From NCBI GenBank assembly GCA_030145035.1, contig JAQYWL010000436.1:1-5271 (forward strand): a stretch of 5,271 nt of DNA. The letters run 5' to 3'. The DNA is from Desulfobacteria bacterium. GTDB taxonomy: Bacteria; Desulfobacterota; Desulfobacteria; Desulfobacterales; C00003060. Shown in pieces: positions 1-5,271 of this stretch (the stretch's first letter is position 1; each line of letters begins with the position of its first letter). The notes beneath the pieces were generated by a model that was not told the DNA's origin, did not search any database, and was given only the letters and a program-made list of their open reading frames with translations. The position numbers were made by a program, and so were the translations under genes.

Positions 1-39
1 ACGGATTTTCTCATTGCCAACAGCCGTGATTTACACTCT

Positions 40-53
40 CAACAATCAACAAT
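40..53 (+). repeat. Two tandem copies of a 7-bp unit in the leader
   Basis: CAACAAT occurs twice head to tail directly upstream of the ribosome binding site. It is short and A-rich, as unstructured leaders often are. It could be an operator half-site pair or simply low-complexity leader sequence; nothing else supports regulation. Confidence 0.4.
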
Positions 54-57
54 CGTC

Positions 58-65
58 AAAGGAGG
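58..65 (+). promoter_or_regulatory. Ribosome binding site of the GT81 gene
   Basis: AAAGGAGG lies 7 bases before the ATG at 73, a near-perfect Shine-Dalgarno match at ideal spacing. It decides the start: the same frame stays open upstream to the window edge, but with no ATG, GTG or TTG in that stretch, so 73 is the best supported start. Confidence 0.85.
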
Positions 66-72
66 TTTTGTC

Positions 73-1335
73 ATGAGTGAATTTCATCAGGAAGGTTTTA
101 TTACTACTATCCATGGTTTTTACGATCTTTTTGACCCCGAAGAACACCTGATGCGGCTGGAAAAAAAGCTGGAGGAATTCTCCAAACACATGTGCATCGG
201 TCTTCTCCTTCCGTCCCTTTACGAGGAAATCCATGTGAAAGGGGTCCTGGATAACATCATCGATCAGATTAACCAGGTGAACTATCTGTGTTCGATTGTA
301 GTGGCCCTTGGAGGAGCAAAGGAAGAAAAAGACTTCAGGGAAGCCAGAGACTATTTTTTCAGGCTAAGAAAGGAAGGCCGGGACATCAAGGTGGTCTGGG
401 TGGATGGACCGAGGATTCAGACGATCTTCAAGAAACTCCAGGAACAAAAAATCCCGATTGGTGTGCCGGGAAAAGGCCAGTCCGTGTGGATCGCCCTCGG
501 GTATCTCTTTGCCAGTGAGGTCTGTGATGTGATTGCCCTGCACGACTGTGATATCGTCACCTATGACCGTCTTCTCCTTGGCCGGCTCATTGAGGCTACG
601 GCCAACCCGAACAACGATTTTGAGTTCTGTAAGGGCTATTATGCGCGTATTTCTCCAGACGAAATGGAGATGAGGGGGAGAACCACACGGCTTTTTGTTG
701 CGCCCTTTGTGGAAGCCCTGAGCAACATCATGCACCAGCGAGGCCACACCATGCTGGAGGAATTCTTCCGTTATCATCGGACCTTTCGTTATCCCCTGGC
801 CGGTGAGTTCAGCTTCTTGACCCGCCTTGCACGGGCCATAAACATAGCTTATGACTGGGGCCTTGAGGTGAGCACCCTGTCTGAGGTCTATAATCGTCTT
901 ACGCCAAAAAAGATTTCGCAAATCGATCTGTGCAAAAACTATGAGCATAAACATCAGGTCCTCTCTGAAAAAGATGCCGGGGGTGGCCTGCATCGGATGG
1001 TAGTGGACATTGCAAAGTTCTATTTGAACTACATCCGTTCACACGGCATGCCCATTGATGATGCATTTATTGATATGCTCCAGCATACCTATTACAGTGT
1101 GGCTGTTGGCTTTGTAAAAAGCTATAGTGACGATGCGGAATCGAATGATCTGGTCTATGACCGGCACCATGAAGAACTGACCGTGCGGCACTTTAGAGAT
1201 TTTATTGCTACGGCCTGGGACCAGGCAAGGCAAGAGAAAGAAGGCACCCAGATTCCATCATGGAACCGCGTGACCTATTCTGTGCCTGATATATATGAGG
1301 ATCTGATGAAAGCTGTGGGAAAGGACAATGCATAA
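73..1335 (+). CDS. GT81-family glycosyltransferase, glucosyl-3-phosphoglycerate synthase-like
   Basis: Probable cytosolic, GT-A fold, retaining glycosyltransferase of 420 residues. Proteins of this family (GpgS) move glucose from an NDP-glucose to 3-phosphoglycerate, the first step to glucosylglycerate. Visible motifs match the GpgS pattern in order: LPSLYEE at 46-52 (nucleotide site), PGKGQS at 132-137, metal-binding D158-C-D160, KGYYAR a little further on, RGRTTR at 201-206 (like the phosphoglycerate-binding GRVT loop), an AGEFSF segment, and H292 in YEHKH (like the metal-binding His of mycobacterial GpgS). No signal peptide or membrane segment is seen. It is longer than mycobacterial GpgS (about 320 residues), with an N-terminal lead of about 40 residues and a C-terminal tail of about 100 helical residues. 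The partner phosphatase GpgP is not in the window. The family call is firm; the acceptor is inferred, and a related glycosyl acceptor is possible. Its stop overlaps the glgA start. Confidence 0.8.
   Translation: MSEFHQEGFITTIHGFYDLFDPEEHLMRLEKKLEEFSKHMCIGLLLPSLYEEIHVKGVLDNIIDQINQVNYLCSIVVALGGAKEEKDFREARDYFFRLRKEGRDIKVVWVDGPRIQTIFKKLQEQKIPIGVPGKGQSVWIALGYLFASEVCDVIALHDCDIVTYDRLLLGRLIEATANPNNDFEFCKGYYARISPDEMEMRGRTTRLFVAPFVEALSNIMHQRGHTMLEEFFRYHRTFRYPLAGEFSFLTRLARAINIAYDWGLEVSTLSEVYNRLTPKKISQIDLCKNYEHKHQVLSEKDAGGGLHRMVVDIAKFYLNYIRSHGMPIDDAFIDMLQHTYYSVAVGFVKSYSDDAESNDLVYDRHHEELTVRHFRDFIATAWDQARQEKEGTQIPSWNRVTYSVPDIYEDLMKAVGKDNA
1317..1325 (+). promoter_or_regulatory. Ribosome binding site of glgA inside the GT81 gene
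   Basis: A GGGAAAGGA purine stretch ends 2 bases before the ATG at 1328, and its GGGA part ends 7 bases before it. It lies inside the last codons of the upstream gene, and the two genes share ATGCATAA, so glgA translation is probably coupled to termination of the first gene. Confidence 0.55.
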
Positions 1336-2818
1336 AGTCTGGTTTCTCGCGTCCGAGGTGGGGCCGTTTGCCAAGACCGGCGGCCTGGCCGATGTAGCAG
1401 GTTCGCTCCCTGCCTGCCTCAAGAACCTGGGAGTGGATGTGAGGGTGGGCCTTCCGTTTTATCGGATGGCGAAGGACGGGGATTTTAAGGCCCAAAAGGT
1501 CCTTGAAGGGCTTGAAGTCCCCTTGGGAAATACCAGACTCAGGGGTGACGTCCTGGAAACCTCAACCGAGGAAGGGGTTCCTGTTTACCTGTTTGACAGG
1601 GAAGACCTTTTTGACCGGCCAAACCTCTATGGCACGCCTGAGGGGGATTACTATGACAACCTGGAACGCTTTACATATTTCTGCCGGGCTGCCCTCCTTT
1701 TTGCCGGCAAGGTGGGGTTTCAGTTTGATGTCGTTCATTGCCACGATTGGCAGACCGGTCTGATTCCAGCCTACCTCAAGACCCTTTACCGGGCGGATTC
1801 CTTTTTTTCAAACGCAGCATCAGTCTTCACCATTCACAATATCGGCTATCAGGGGCTTTTTCCCCCGGACAGGCTCCACGTTTGCGGCCTTCCCGGCACT
1901 GAGTTTGATATAAATGGCCTTGAATTCTGGGGCAAGATCAACCTGTTAAAGGCAGGTATTGTGTATGCAGATGCGATCACCACGGTGAGCCCCCGATACA
2001 GCGAGGAAATCCAGACCCCTGAGTTCGGAATGGGCATGGATGGTATCCTTAGAAAAAGATCGGCTGACCTTTACGGTATCCTTAACGGGGCGGACTACAC
2101 TTCCTGGAACCCTGCCACGGATTCTCATATCACGAACCATTACAGCCTTGGTAATATGAGGGGTAAACGGAAGTGCAAGGCCGGCCTTGTCAAGGAGTTG
2201 GGTCTCCATCAGCGTTTTGTGGATCGGCCGGTCCTCGGGATGGTGTCTCGCCTTGCGCCACAAAAAGGGTCTGATTTGCTGGCCCAGATCGTAGAAGATG
2301 TCGTAGGGCTGGATGCAGGGCTGGTGATTCTGGGCGCGGGTGAGGAGACATATCAGGCCCTTTTCCTGGAGCTGGGCAGGAAATACCATGAAAGCGTGGC
2401 TGTCACGATAGGGTTTGATGAAGGCCTCGCCCACCGTATCATGGCCGGTGTTGATATGCTCTTGGTCCCTTCTCACTATGAGCCTTGCGGATTGACTCAG
2501 ATCTACGCCCTAAAATACGGAACAGTCCCTATTGTTCGTGCCACGGGAGGCCTTGATGACACCATTGATGCCTTTGATCCTGGCTCAGGTGAGGGCACTG
2601 GGTTCAAGTTTTCCGACTATGAAGCAAGGGCATTTCTGGATAAGATCGGGGAGGCGCTGAAGCTCTTTGAAGATGGATCGGGCTGGATGAAACTCGTAGA
2701 GAGCGGGATGCGGGCGGACTTTTCATGGGAAAAATCGGCCCGGGAATATGTTTCCTTGTATGAGAAGGTAATAGAAGCAGCAAAGGGGGAGCAATGGCGA
2801 GAACGTTTAGAGAGCTAA
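1328..2818 (+). CDS. glgA: Glycogen synthase (ADP-glucose type, GT5)
   Basis: Cytosolic GT-B fold enzyme that transfers glucose from ADP-glucose to the non-reducing end of an alpha-1,4-glucan. The protein has 496 residues; E. coli GlgA has 477. The N-terminal domain shows the sugar-nucleotide motif KTGGL at 16-20 (after FLASEVGPFA), HDW at 139-141, the IHNIGYQGLFP segment at about 169-179, and YGILNGADY at 249-257. The C-terminal domain shows R308 and K313 in SRLAPQKG and E385 in EPCGLTQ. These sit exactly 8 residues beyond R300, K305 and E377 of the E. coli enzyme, so the active site looks complete. TGGLDDT follows. Donor preference for ADP- over UDP-glucose is assumed from the family. The start overlaps the GT81 gene by 8 bases and the end overlaps the lon-like gene by 25, so it is the middle gene of a tight operon. 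No glgB, glgC or glgP is in view. Confidence 0.95.
   Translation: MHKVWFLASEVGPFAKTGGLADVAGSLPACLKNLGVDVRVGLPFYRMAKDGDFKAQKVLEGLEVPLGNTRLRGDVLETSTEEGVPVYLFDREDLFDRPNLYGTPEGDYYDNLERFTYFCRAALLFAGKVGFQFDVVHCHDWQTGLIPAYLKTLYRADSFFSNAASVFTIHNIGYQGLFPPDRLHVCGLPGTEFDINGLEFWGKINLLKAGIVYADAITTVSPRYSEEIQTPEFGMGMDGILRKRSADLYGILNGADYTSWNPATDSHITNHYSLGNMRGKRKCKAGLVKELGLHQRFVDRPVLGMVSRLAPQKGSDLLAQIVEDVVGLDAGLVILGAGEETYQALFLELGRKYHESVAVTIGFDEGLAHRIMAGVDMLLVPSHYEPCGLTQIYALKYGTVPIVRATGGLDDTIDAFDPGSGEGTGFKFSDYEARAFLDKIGEALKLFEDGSGWMKLVESGMRADFSWEKSAREYVSLYEKVIEAAKGEQWRERLES
2784..2791 (+). promoter_or_regulatory. Ribosome binding site of the lon-like gene inside glgA
   Basis: AGGGGGAG lies just before the ATG at 2794, within the last codons of glgA. 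The purine run and the first family-typical residues right after the ATG support this start. The 25-base overlap suggests translational coupling. Confidence 0.65.
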
Positions 2819-4035
2819 GTGCAAAAGACCTGCGGTTCCGCATTGATCCAAAGAGCCTCAAGGTTGATTCCACTAAAAAACTTCGTCCTGCCAGGCAAGG
2901 GGTGGTGGGACAAAAACGGGCCATTGAAGCCATAAAGTTTGGTATTGGGATGGCCGATTCCGAATACAATATCTATGTAGCAGGCGCGACCGATACGGGT
3001 GCCACATTCATGGCCAGGGCGATCCTGGAAGAGGTGGCAAGAAAACAGCCGCCGCCGCCAGACTGGTGCTATGTGTATAACTTTAAAGAACCTGACAAGC
3101 CCAGGGCCCTGAAACTGCCCATTGGCCGTGGAAAAGAGCTGAGAAAGGCGATGGATGAGCTGATTGAGGCCCTCAAGAGCGACATCCCGACAGCGTTTAG
3201 CACCGATGACTTTCGCTACAAGGAGCAGGTACTCCGACAGGAATTTGAAAACAAACGCCGCAAGGGCATCGATGCCCTGAGGGAAAGGGTGGAGGCGGAA
3301 GGCTTCTTGTTGCAGGTTGATCCTCAAGGGGTTTCCATCATGCCGGGAAGGGATGGCAAGATCCTCCCCCCGGAGGAGCTTGCCAGGTATTCCCCAGAGG
3401 AAAAGAAAGCCCTGCGGGACAGGGGCGATAAGTTGTCGATGGAGATGAACCAGGCTATGACTGAAATAGGGAGGCTTGAGTCCGAGTATATAGAACTCCG
3501 CAAGAAGCTGGAACATAAAGTGGCCCTTGCTGTGGTCGAGAAGAAGATGCGACCCACCCTGGGAATATTTAGGGATCATATCCATGTGCTTGAGTACCTT
3601 GGGGCCGTAAAACAGGACATCCTGGAGCATATTGATGATTTCCGAAAAGAACCTGAGGCGCAGCCCCCAAAAGGGCCTTTTGTCGGCATGGCCTCGCCCC
3701 CGGCCATGAACAAATACAGGGTTAATGTGCTTATTGACAATGCTGAAACCAAGGGAGCCCCCGTGGTCTATGCCTCAAACCCGACTTACCCGGCCCTTTT
3801 TGGCAGAATAGAAAAGGAGGCCCTGTTTGGTGCCCTGGTGACGGACTTTACCATGATTAAACCCGGAGTCCTTCACGAGGCCAATGGGGGGTACCTGGTC
3901 CTAAAGGCTACCGAGGTCTTGAAATGGTACTTTGCCTGGGAGGCCCTTAAACGGGCTATCAGGCACAAAGAAGTCAAGATTGAGGACCTGGGGAGAAATG
4001 TACGGGTTTATCACCACCAGGACACTAAAGCCTGA
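2794..4035 (+). CDS. Lon-like protease, N-terminal fragment (AAA_32 ATPase region)
   Basis: This frame ends at a TGA after 413 codons; the last 13 residues (from 401) are out-of-frame readthrough and not family sequence. Recognisable segments are VVGQKRAIEAIKFG at 37-50, YNIYVAG, WCYVYNFKEPDKPRALKLP, a long charged helical insertion, YRVNVLIDNA, GAPVVYASNPTY, LVTDFTMIKPGVLHEANGGYLVL (ending near 370) and FAWEALKRAI. The P-loop position at 64-71 reads GATDTGAT: the third Gly of GxxGxGK[ST] is D67 and the Lys (or Arg in some relatives) is A70. After the HEANGGYLVL strand, where relatives as I recall carry Asp, there is K371. If translated as it stands, the fragment lacks the whole protease domain and could only bind, not cleave, substrates. 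Confidence 0.8.
   Translation: MARTFRELSAKDLRFRIDPKSLKVDSTKKLRPARQGVVGQKRAIEAIKFGIGMADSEYNIYVAGATDTGATFMARAILEEVARKQPPPPDWCYVYNFKEPDKPRALKLPIGRGKELRKAMDELIEALKSDIPTAFSTDDFRYKEQVLRQEFENKRRKGIDALRERVEAEGFLLQVDPQGVSIMPGRDGKILPPEELARYSPEEKKALRDRGDKLSMEMNQAMTEIGRLESEYIELRKKLEHKVALAVVEKKMRPTLGIFRDHIHVLEYLGAVKQDILEHIDDFRKEPEAQPPKGPFVGMASPPAMNKYRVNVLIDNAETKGAPVVYASNPTYPALFGRIEKEALFGALVTDFTMIKPGVLHEANGGYLVLKATEVLKWYFAWEALKRAIRHKEVKIEDLGRNVRVYHHQDTKA
3990..3994 (+). other. Frameshift site in a G-run of the lon-like gene
   Basis: Four G followed by A. With three G the codons are CTG GGA GAA ATG, encoding the conserved LGEM. With four, the frame changes and reaches a stop at 4033. A homopolymer length change explains it with a single base. 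Confidence 0.75.
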
Positions 4036-5212
4036 GCCCGTACCCCTTGACATTAAGCTCGTGGTCACAGGCAATCCTTTTCTCTACGAGCTTCTTTACA
4101 TCTATGATGACCGCTTCAAGCAGATGTTCAAGATCAAGGCGCACTTAGATGACCGGGCCGATCGGAACAACACAAGTATCCAGGAATGCATTGGCTGTAT
4201 GGCCAGGTTCTGTGAGGAAGAGGGGCTCAAACATATTGACAGCACGGGTATTGCCAGAATCCTCGAATACAGTATGGAGGTGACCGGCACCAGAGACAAG
4301 ATGACGCTTAAGCTAGGGGTCATTGGCGATATCATCAAGGAGGCCAATTACTGGGCCGTACAGGAGAAAAGGAGGTACATTGGTGAAAGCCATGTAGAAA
4401 AGGCCATAGAGAAAAAGATCTATCGCTCAAACCTGATTGAAGAGCGTGTCCAGGAACTGATCAAGAAAGACATCTTCTGGATCGAGACCGACGGTCACAA
4501 GGTGGGCCAGATCAACGGTCTGAGCATTTTGCAAACAGGTGACCACATGTTCGGCAAACCCGGCCGGATTACGGCCAATGTGTCCATGGGAAAAGAAGGA
4601 GTGATTACGATCGATAGGCAGTCCCGGTTGAGCGGAAAGATCCACACCAAGGGCGTCATCATCCTGAGCAGTTACCTGCGAGAGCACTTTGCTCAGAACA
4701 AGCCCCTGGCGCTCACTGCCAGCCTCTGCTTTGAGCAAACCTACGGCATGGTCGAAGGGGACAGTGCATCCAGCACAGAACTCTTTGCCCTCCTTTCTGC
4801 CATTGCCAATGTACCAGTCTTTCAAGGGGTTGCTGCGACCGGCTCGGTCAGCCAGAAAGGGGAGATTCAACCTGTTGGTGGGGTGACCCGCAAGATTGAG
4901 GCGTTCTTTGACATCTGTAAACACAAGGGGCTCACGGGCAAACAAGGCGTCATTATTCCCGCCAAAAGCGTCAAAGACCTCATGCTAAGAAAGGACGTGG
5001 TAGAAGCGGTCAAGGATGGCAAGTTTCACATCTATCCTATAAAGACCATTGAGCAGGGGGTTGAAATACTCACGGGCACGAAGGCGGGCAAGATGCGCAA
5101 AGATGGAACCTACCCCAAGGGGACACTCTTCCGGTCGGTAGATGACCGTTTAAAGGACCTGGCTGAAAAGGCCAGGGCATTTGCCAAGGAAAAACAGGAA
5201 AAGCAGGAGTGA
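3998..5212 (+). CDS. Lon-like protease, C-terminal fragment (LID and Ser-Lys protease domain)
   Basis: Continuation of the same gene in the next frame, which is open from upstream of 3932. The ATG at 3998 is the first ATG after the join, but its purine run (3990-3995) is only 2 bases away, so independent initiation is doubtful. Residues in restored numbering: LKPEPVPLD and VTGNPFLYELL, FKIKAHLDDRADR, helical LID, RSNLIEERVQELI, then the protease domain from about 570. The nucleophile is S657 in EGDSASS and the general base is K700 in GGVTRKIE. They are 43 residues apart, the same spacing as S679/K722 of E. coli Lon. TGSVSQKGEIQPVGG and GVIIPAKSV are also typical. The tail is Lys/Glu-rich. The domain looks catalytically competent in sequence, but without its own start it would not be made unless the frame is restored. 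Confidence 0.8.
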   Translation: MYGFITTRTLKPEPVPLDIKLVVTGNPFLYELLYIYDDRFKQMFKIKAHLDDRADRNNTSIQECIGCMARFCEEEGLKHIDSTGIARILEYSMEVTGTRDKMTLKLGVIGDIIKEANYWAVQEKRRYIGESHVEKAIEKKIYRSNLIEERVQELIKKDIFWIETDGHKVGQINGLSILQTGDHMFGKPGRITANVSMGKEGVITIDRQSRLSGKIHTKGVIILSSYLREHFAQNKPLALTASLCFEQTYGMVEGDSASSTELFALLSAIANVPVFQGVAATGSVSQKGEIQPVGGVTRKIEAFFDICKHKGLTGKQGVIIPAKSVKDLMLRKDVVEAVKDGKFHIYPIKTIEQGVEILTGTKAGKMRKDGTYPKGTLFRSVDDRLKDLAEKARAFAKEKQEKQE

Positions 5213-5219
5213 GTTTGGG

Positions 5220-5248
5220 TTGACATCCTCTTGCTTCTATAAAATAAT
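5220..5248 (+). promoter_or_regulatory. Candidate sigma70-type promoter reading out of the window
   Basis: TTGACA (6 of 6 to the -35 consensus) at 5220-5225, a 17-base spacer, and AATAAT (5 of 6 to the -10 consensus) at 5243-5248, within an A/T-rich stretch that stands out from the GC-richer genes. Transcription would begin near 5255 and serve a gene beyond the right edge. Position just after the lon-like stop supports a new transcription unit. TATAAA at 5238 is too close to the -35 to be its partner. Confidence 0.5.
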
Positions 5249-5271
5249 AAGATAAATAAGCAGCCGAGGGG

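Larger units (their letters stand above)
2794..5212 (+). pseudogene. Lon-related (LonB-like, AAA_32) protease gene interrupted by one +1 frameshift
   Basis: The two reading frames here together encode one full-length protein. Frame 1 runs from the ATG to about 3993 and the following frame from 3995 to the stop at 5212. Deleting one G from the run at 3990-3993 reads CTG GGA GAA ATG and gives DLGEMYG, the family-typical join, in an 805-residue product of the length usual for this family. The order is an AAA_32-type N-terminal ATPase region with a coiled-coil-rich insertion (about 120-290), a helical LID region (about 420-560) and a Lon-type serine protease domain (about 570-775). Such proteins are thought to be cytosolic proteases akin to archaeal LonB. 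The rest of both frames is well preserved, so the break is either a sequencing error or very recent. The ATPase motifs are degenerate, whereas the protease dyad is intact. Confidence 0.85.

Noticed and set aside
1..57. Promoter for the operon, or an N-terminal extension of the GT81 protein
   Set aside because: TTTACA at 30-35 has no acceptable -10 at the right distance. The upstream in-frame stretch has no start codon, and the ribosome binding site points to 73. The promoter is probably left of the window.
73..1335. Mannosyl-3-phosphoglycerate synthase (GT55) as the identity of the first gene
   Set aside because: The motif set (PGKGQS, DCD, RGRTTR, YEHKH) follows the GT81 GpgS order, and I see no GT55-type signature.
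2815..3630. A 271-codon open frame on the minus strand
   Set aside because: It lies wholly inside the lon-like gene, encodes no recognisable domain, and is opposite sequence with clear protein conservation. It is a shadow frame, as are the minus-strand frames at 364-993, 1946-2476 and 4427-4945.
3985..4003. Programmed +1 ribosomal frameshift
   Set aside because: There is no slow stop codon at the shift point and no spaced internal Shine-Dalgarno as in prfB, and such recoding is not known to me in this family. A G-run length change is simpler.
5263..5271. 5' end of a tRNA-Leu (GCCGAGG start) after the promoter
   Set aside because: The first seven bases resemble a tRNA-Leu acceptor strand, but the base at position 8 is G rather than the conserved T, and the window stops after nine bases. 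It could equally be a leader or ribosome binding site.

Overview
The window holds one compact block of three genes, all on the + strand, with almost no non-coding DNA. In order they are a GT81-type (glucosyl-3-phosphoglycerate synthase-like) glycosyltransferase at 73-1335, an ADP-glucose-type glycogen synthase (glgA) at 1328-2818, and a Lon-related protease of the AAA_32/LonB-like family starting at 2794 and ending at 5212. The first two genes overlap by 8 bases and the second and third by 25 bases, so this reads as one transcript with translational coupling. The protein sequences and gene grouping resemble Desulfobacterota (former deltaproteobacteria). That placement is inferred from remembered family resemblance, not from a search.

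Region by region: bases 1-72 are a leader ending in a strong Shine-Dalgarno site. The GT81 and glgA genes are intact and carry their expected active-site motifs. The lon-like gene is broken by a single +1 frameshift at about 3990-3994, in a run of four G. Removing one G restores an 805-residue protein of normal family length. The last 59 bases have no gene and no visible terminator, but hold a good sigma70-type promoter candidate (TTGACA, 17 bp, AATAAT) pointing out of the right edge.

The first two genes both transfer glucose from nucleotide sugars: one probably to a small phosphorylated acceptor (glucosylglycerate-type solute or primer), the other to alpha-1,4-glucan. A role in carbon storage or stress solutes fits. 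The protease may deal with protein quality control under the same conditions, but the sequence does not show that link.

The most interesting point is in the Lon-like protein. Its Ser-Lys protease dyad is intact (S657/K700 in restored numbering, 43 residues apart as in Lon), but its P-loop and its Walker B-like strand lack the usual ATPase residues. The frameshift lies just downstream of this region. The gene therefore encodes either an ATPase-degenerate Lon-like protease interrupted by a sequencing error, or a gene at an early stage of decay.
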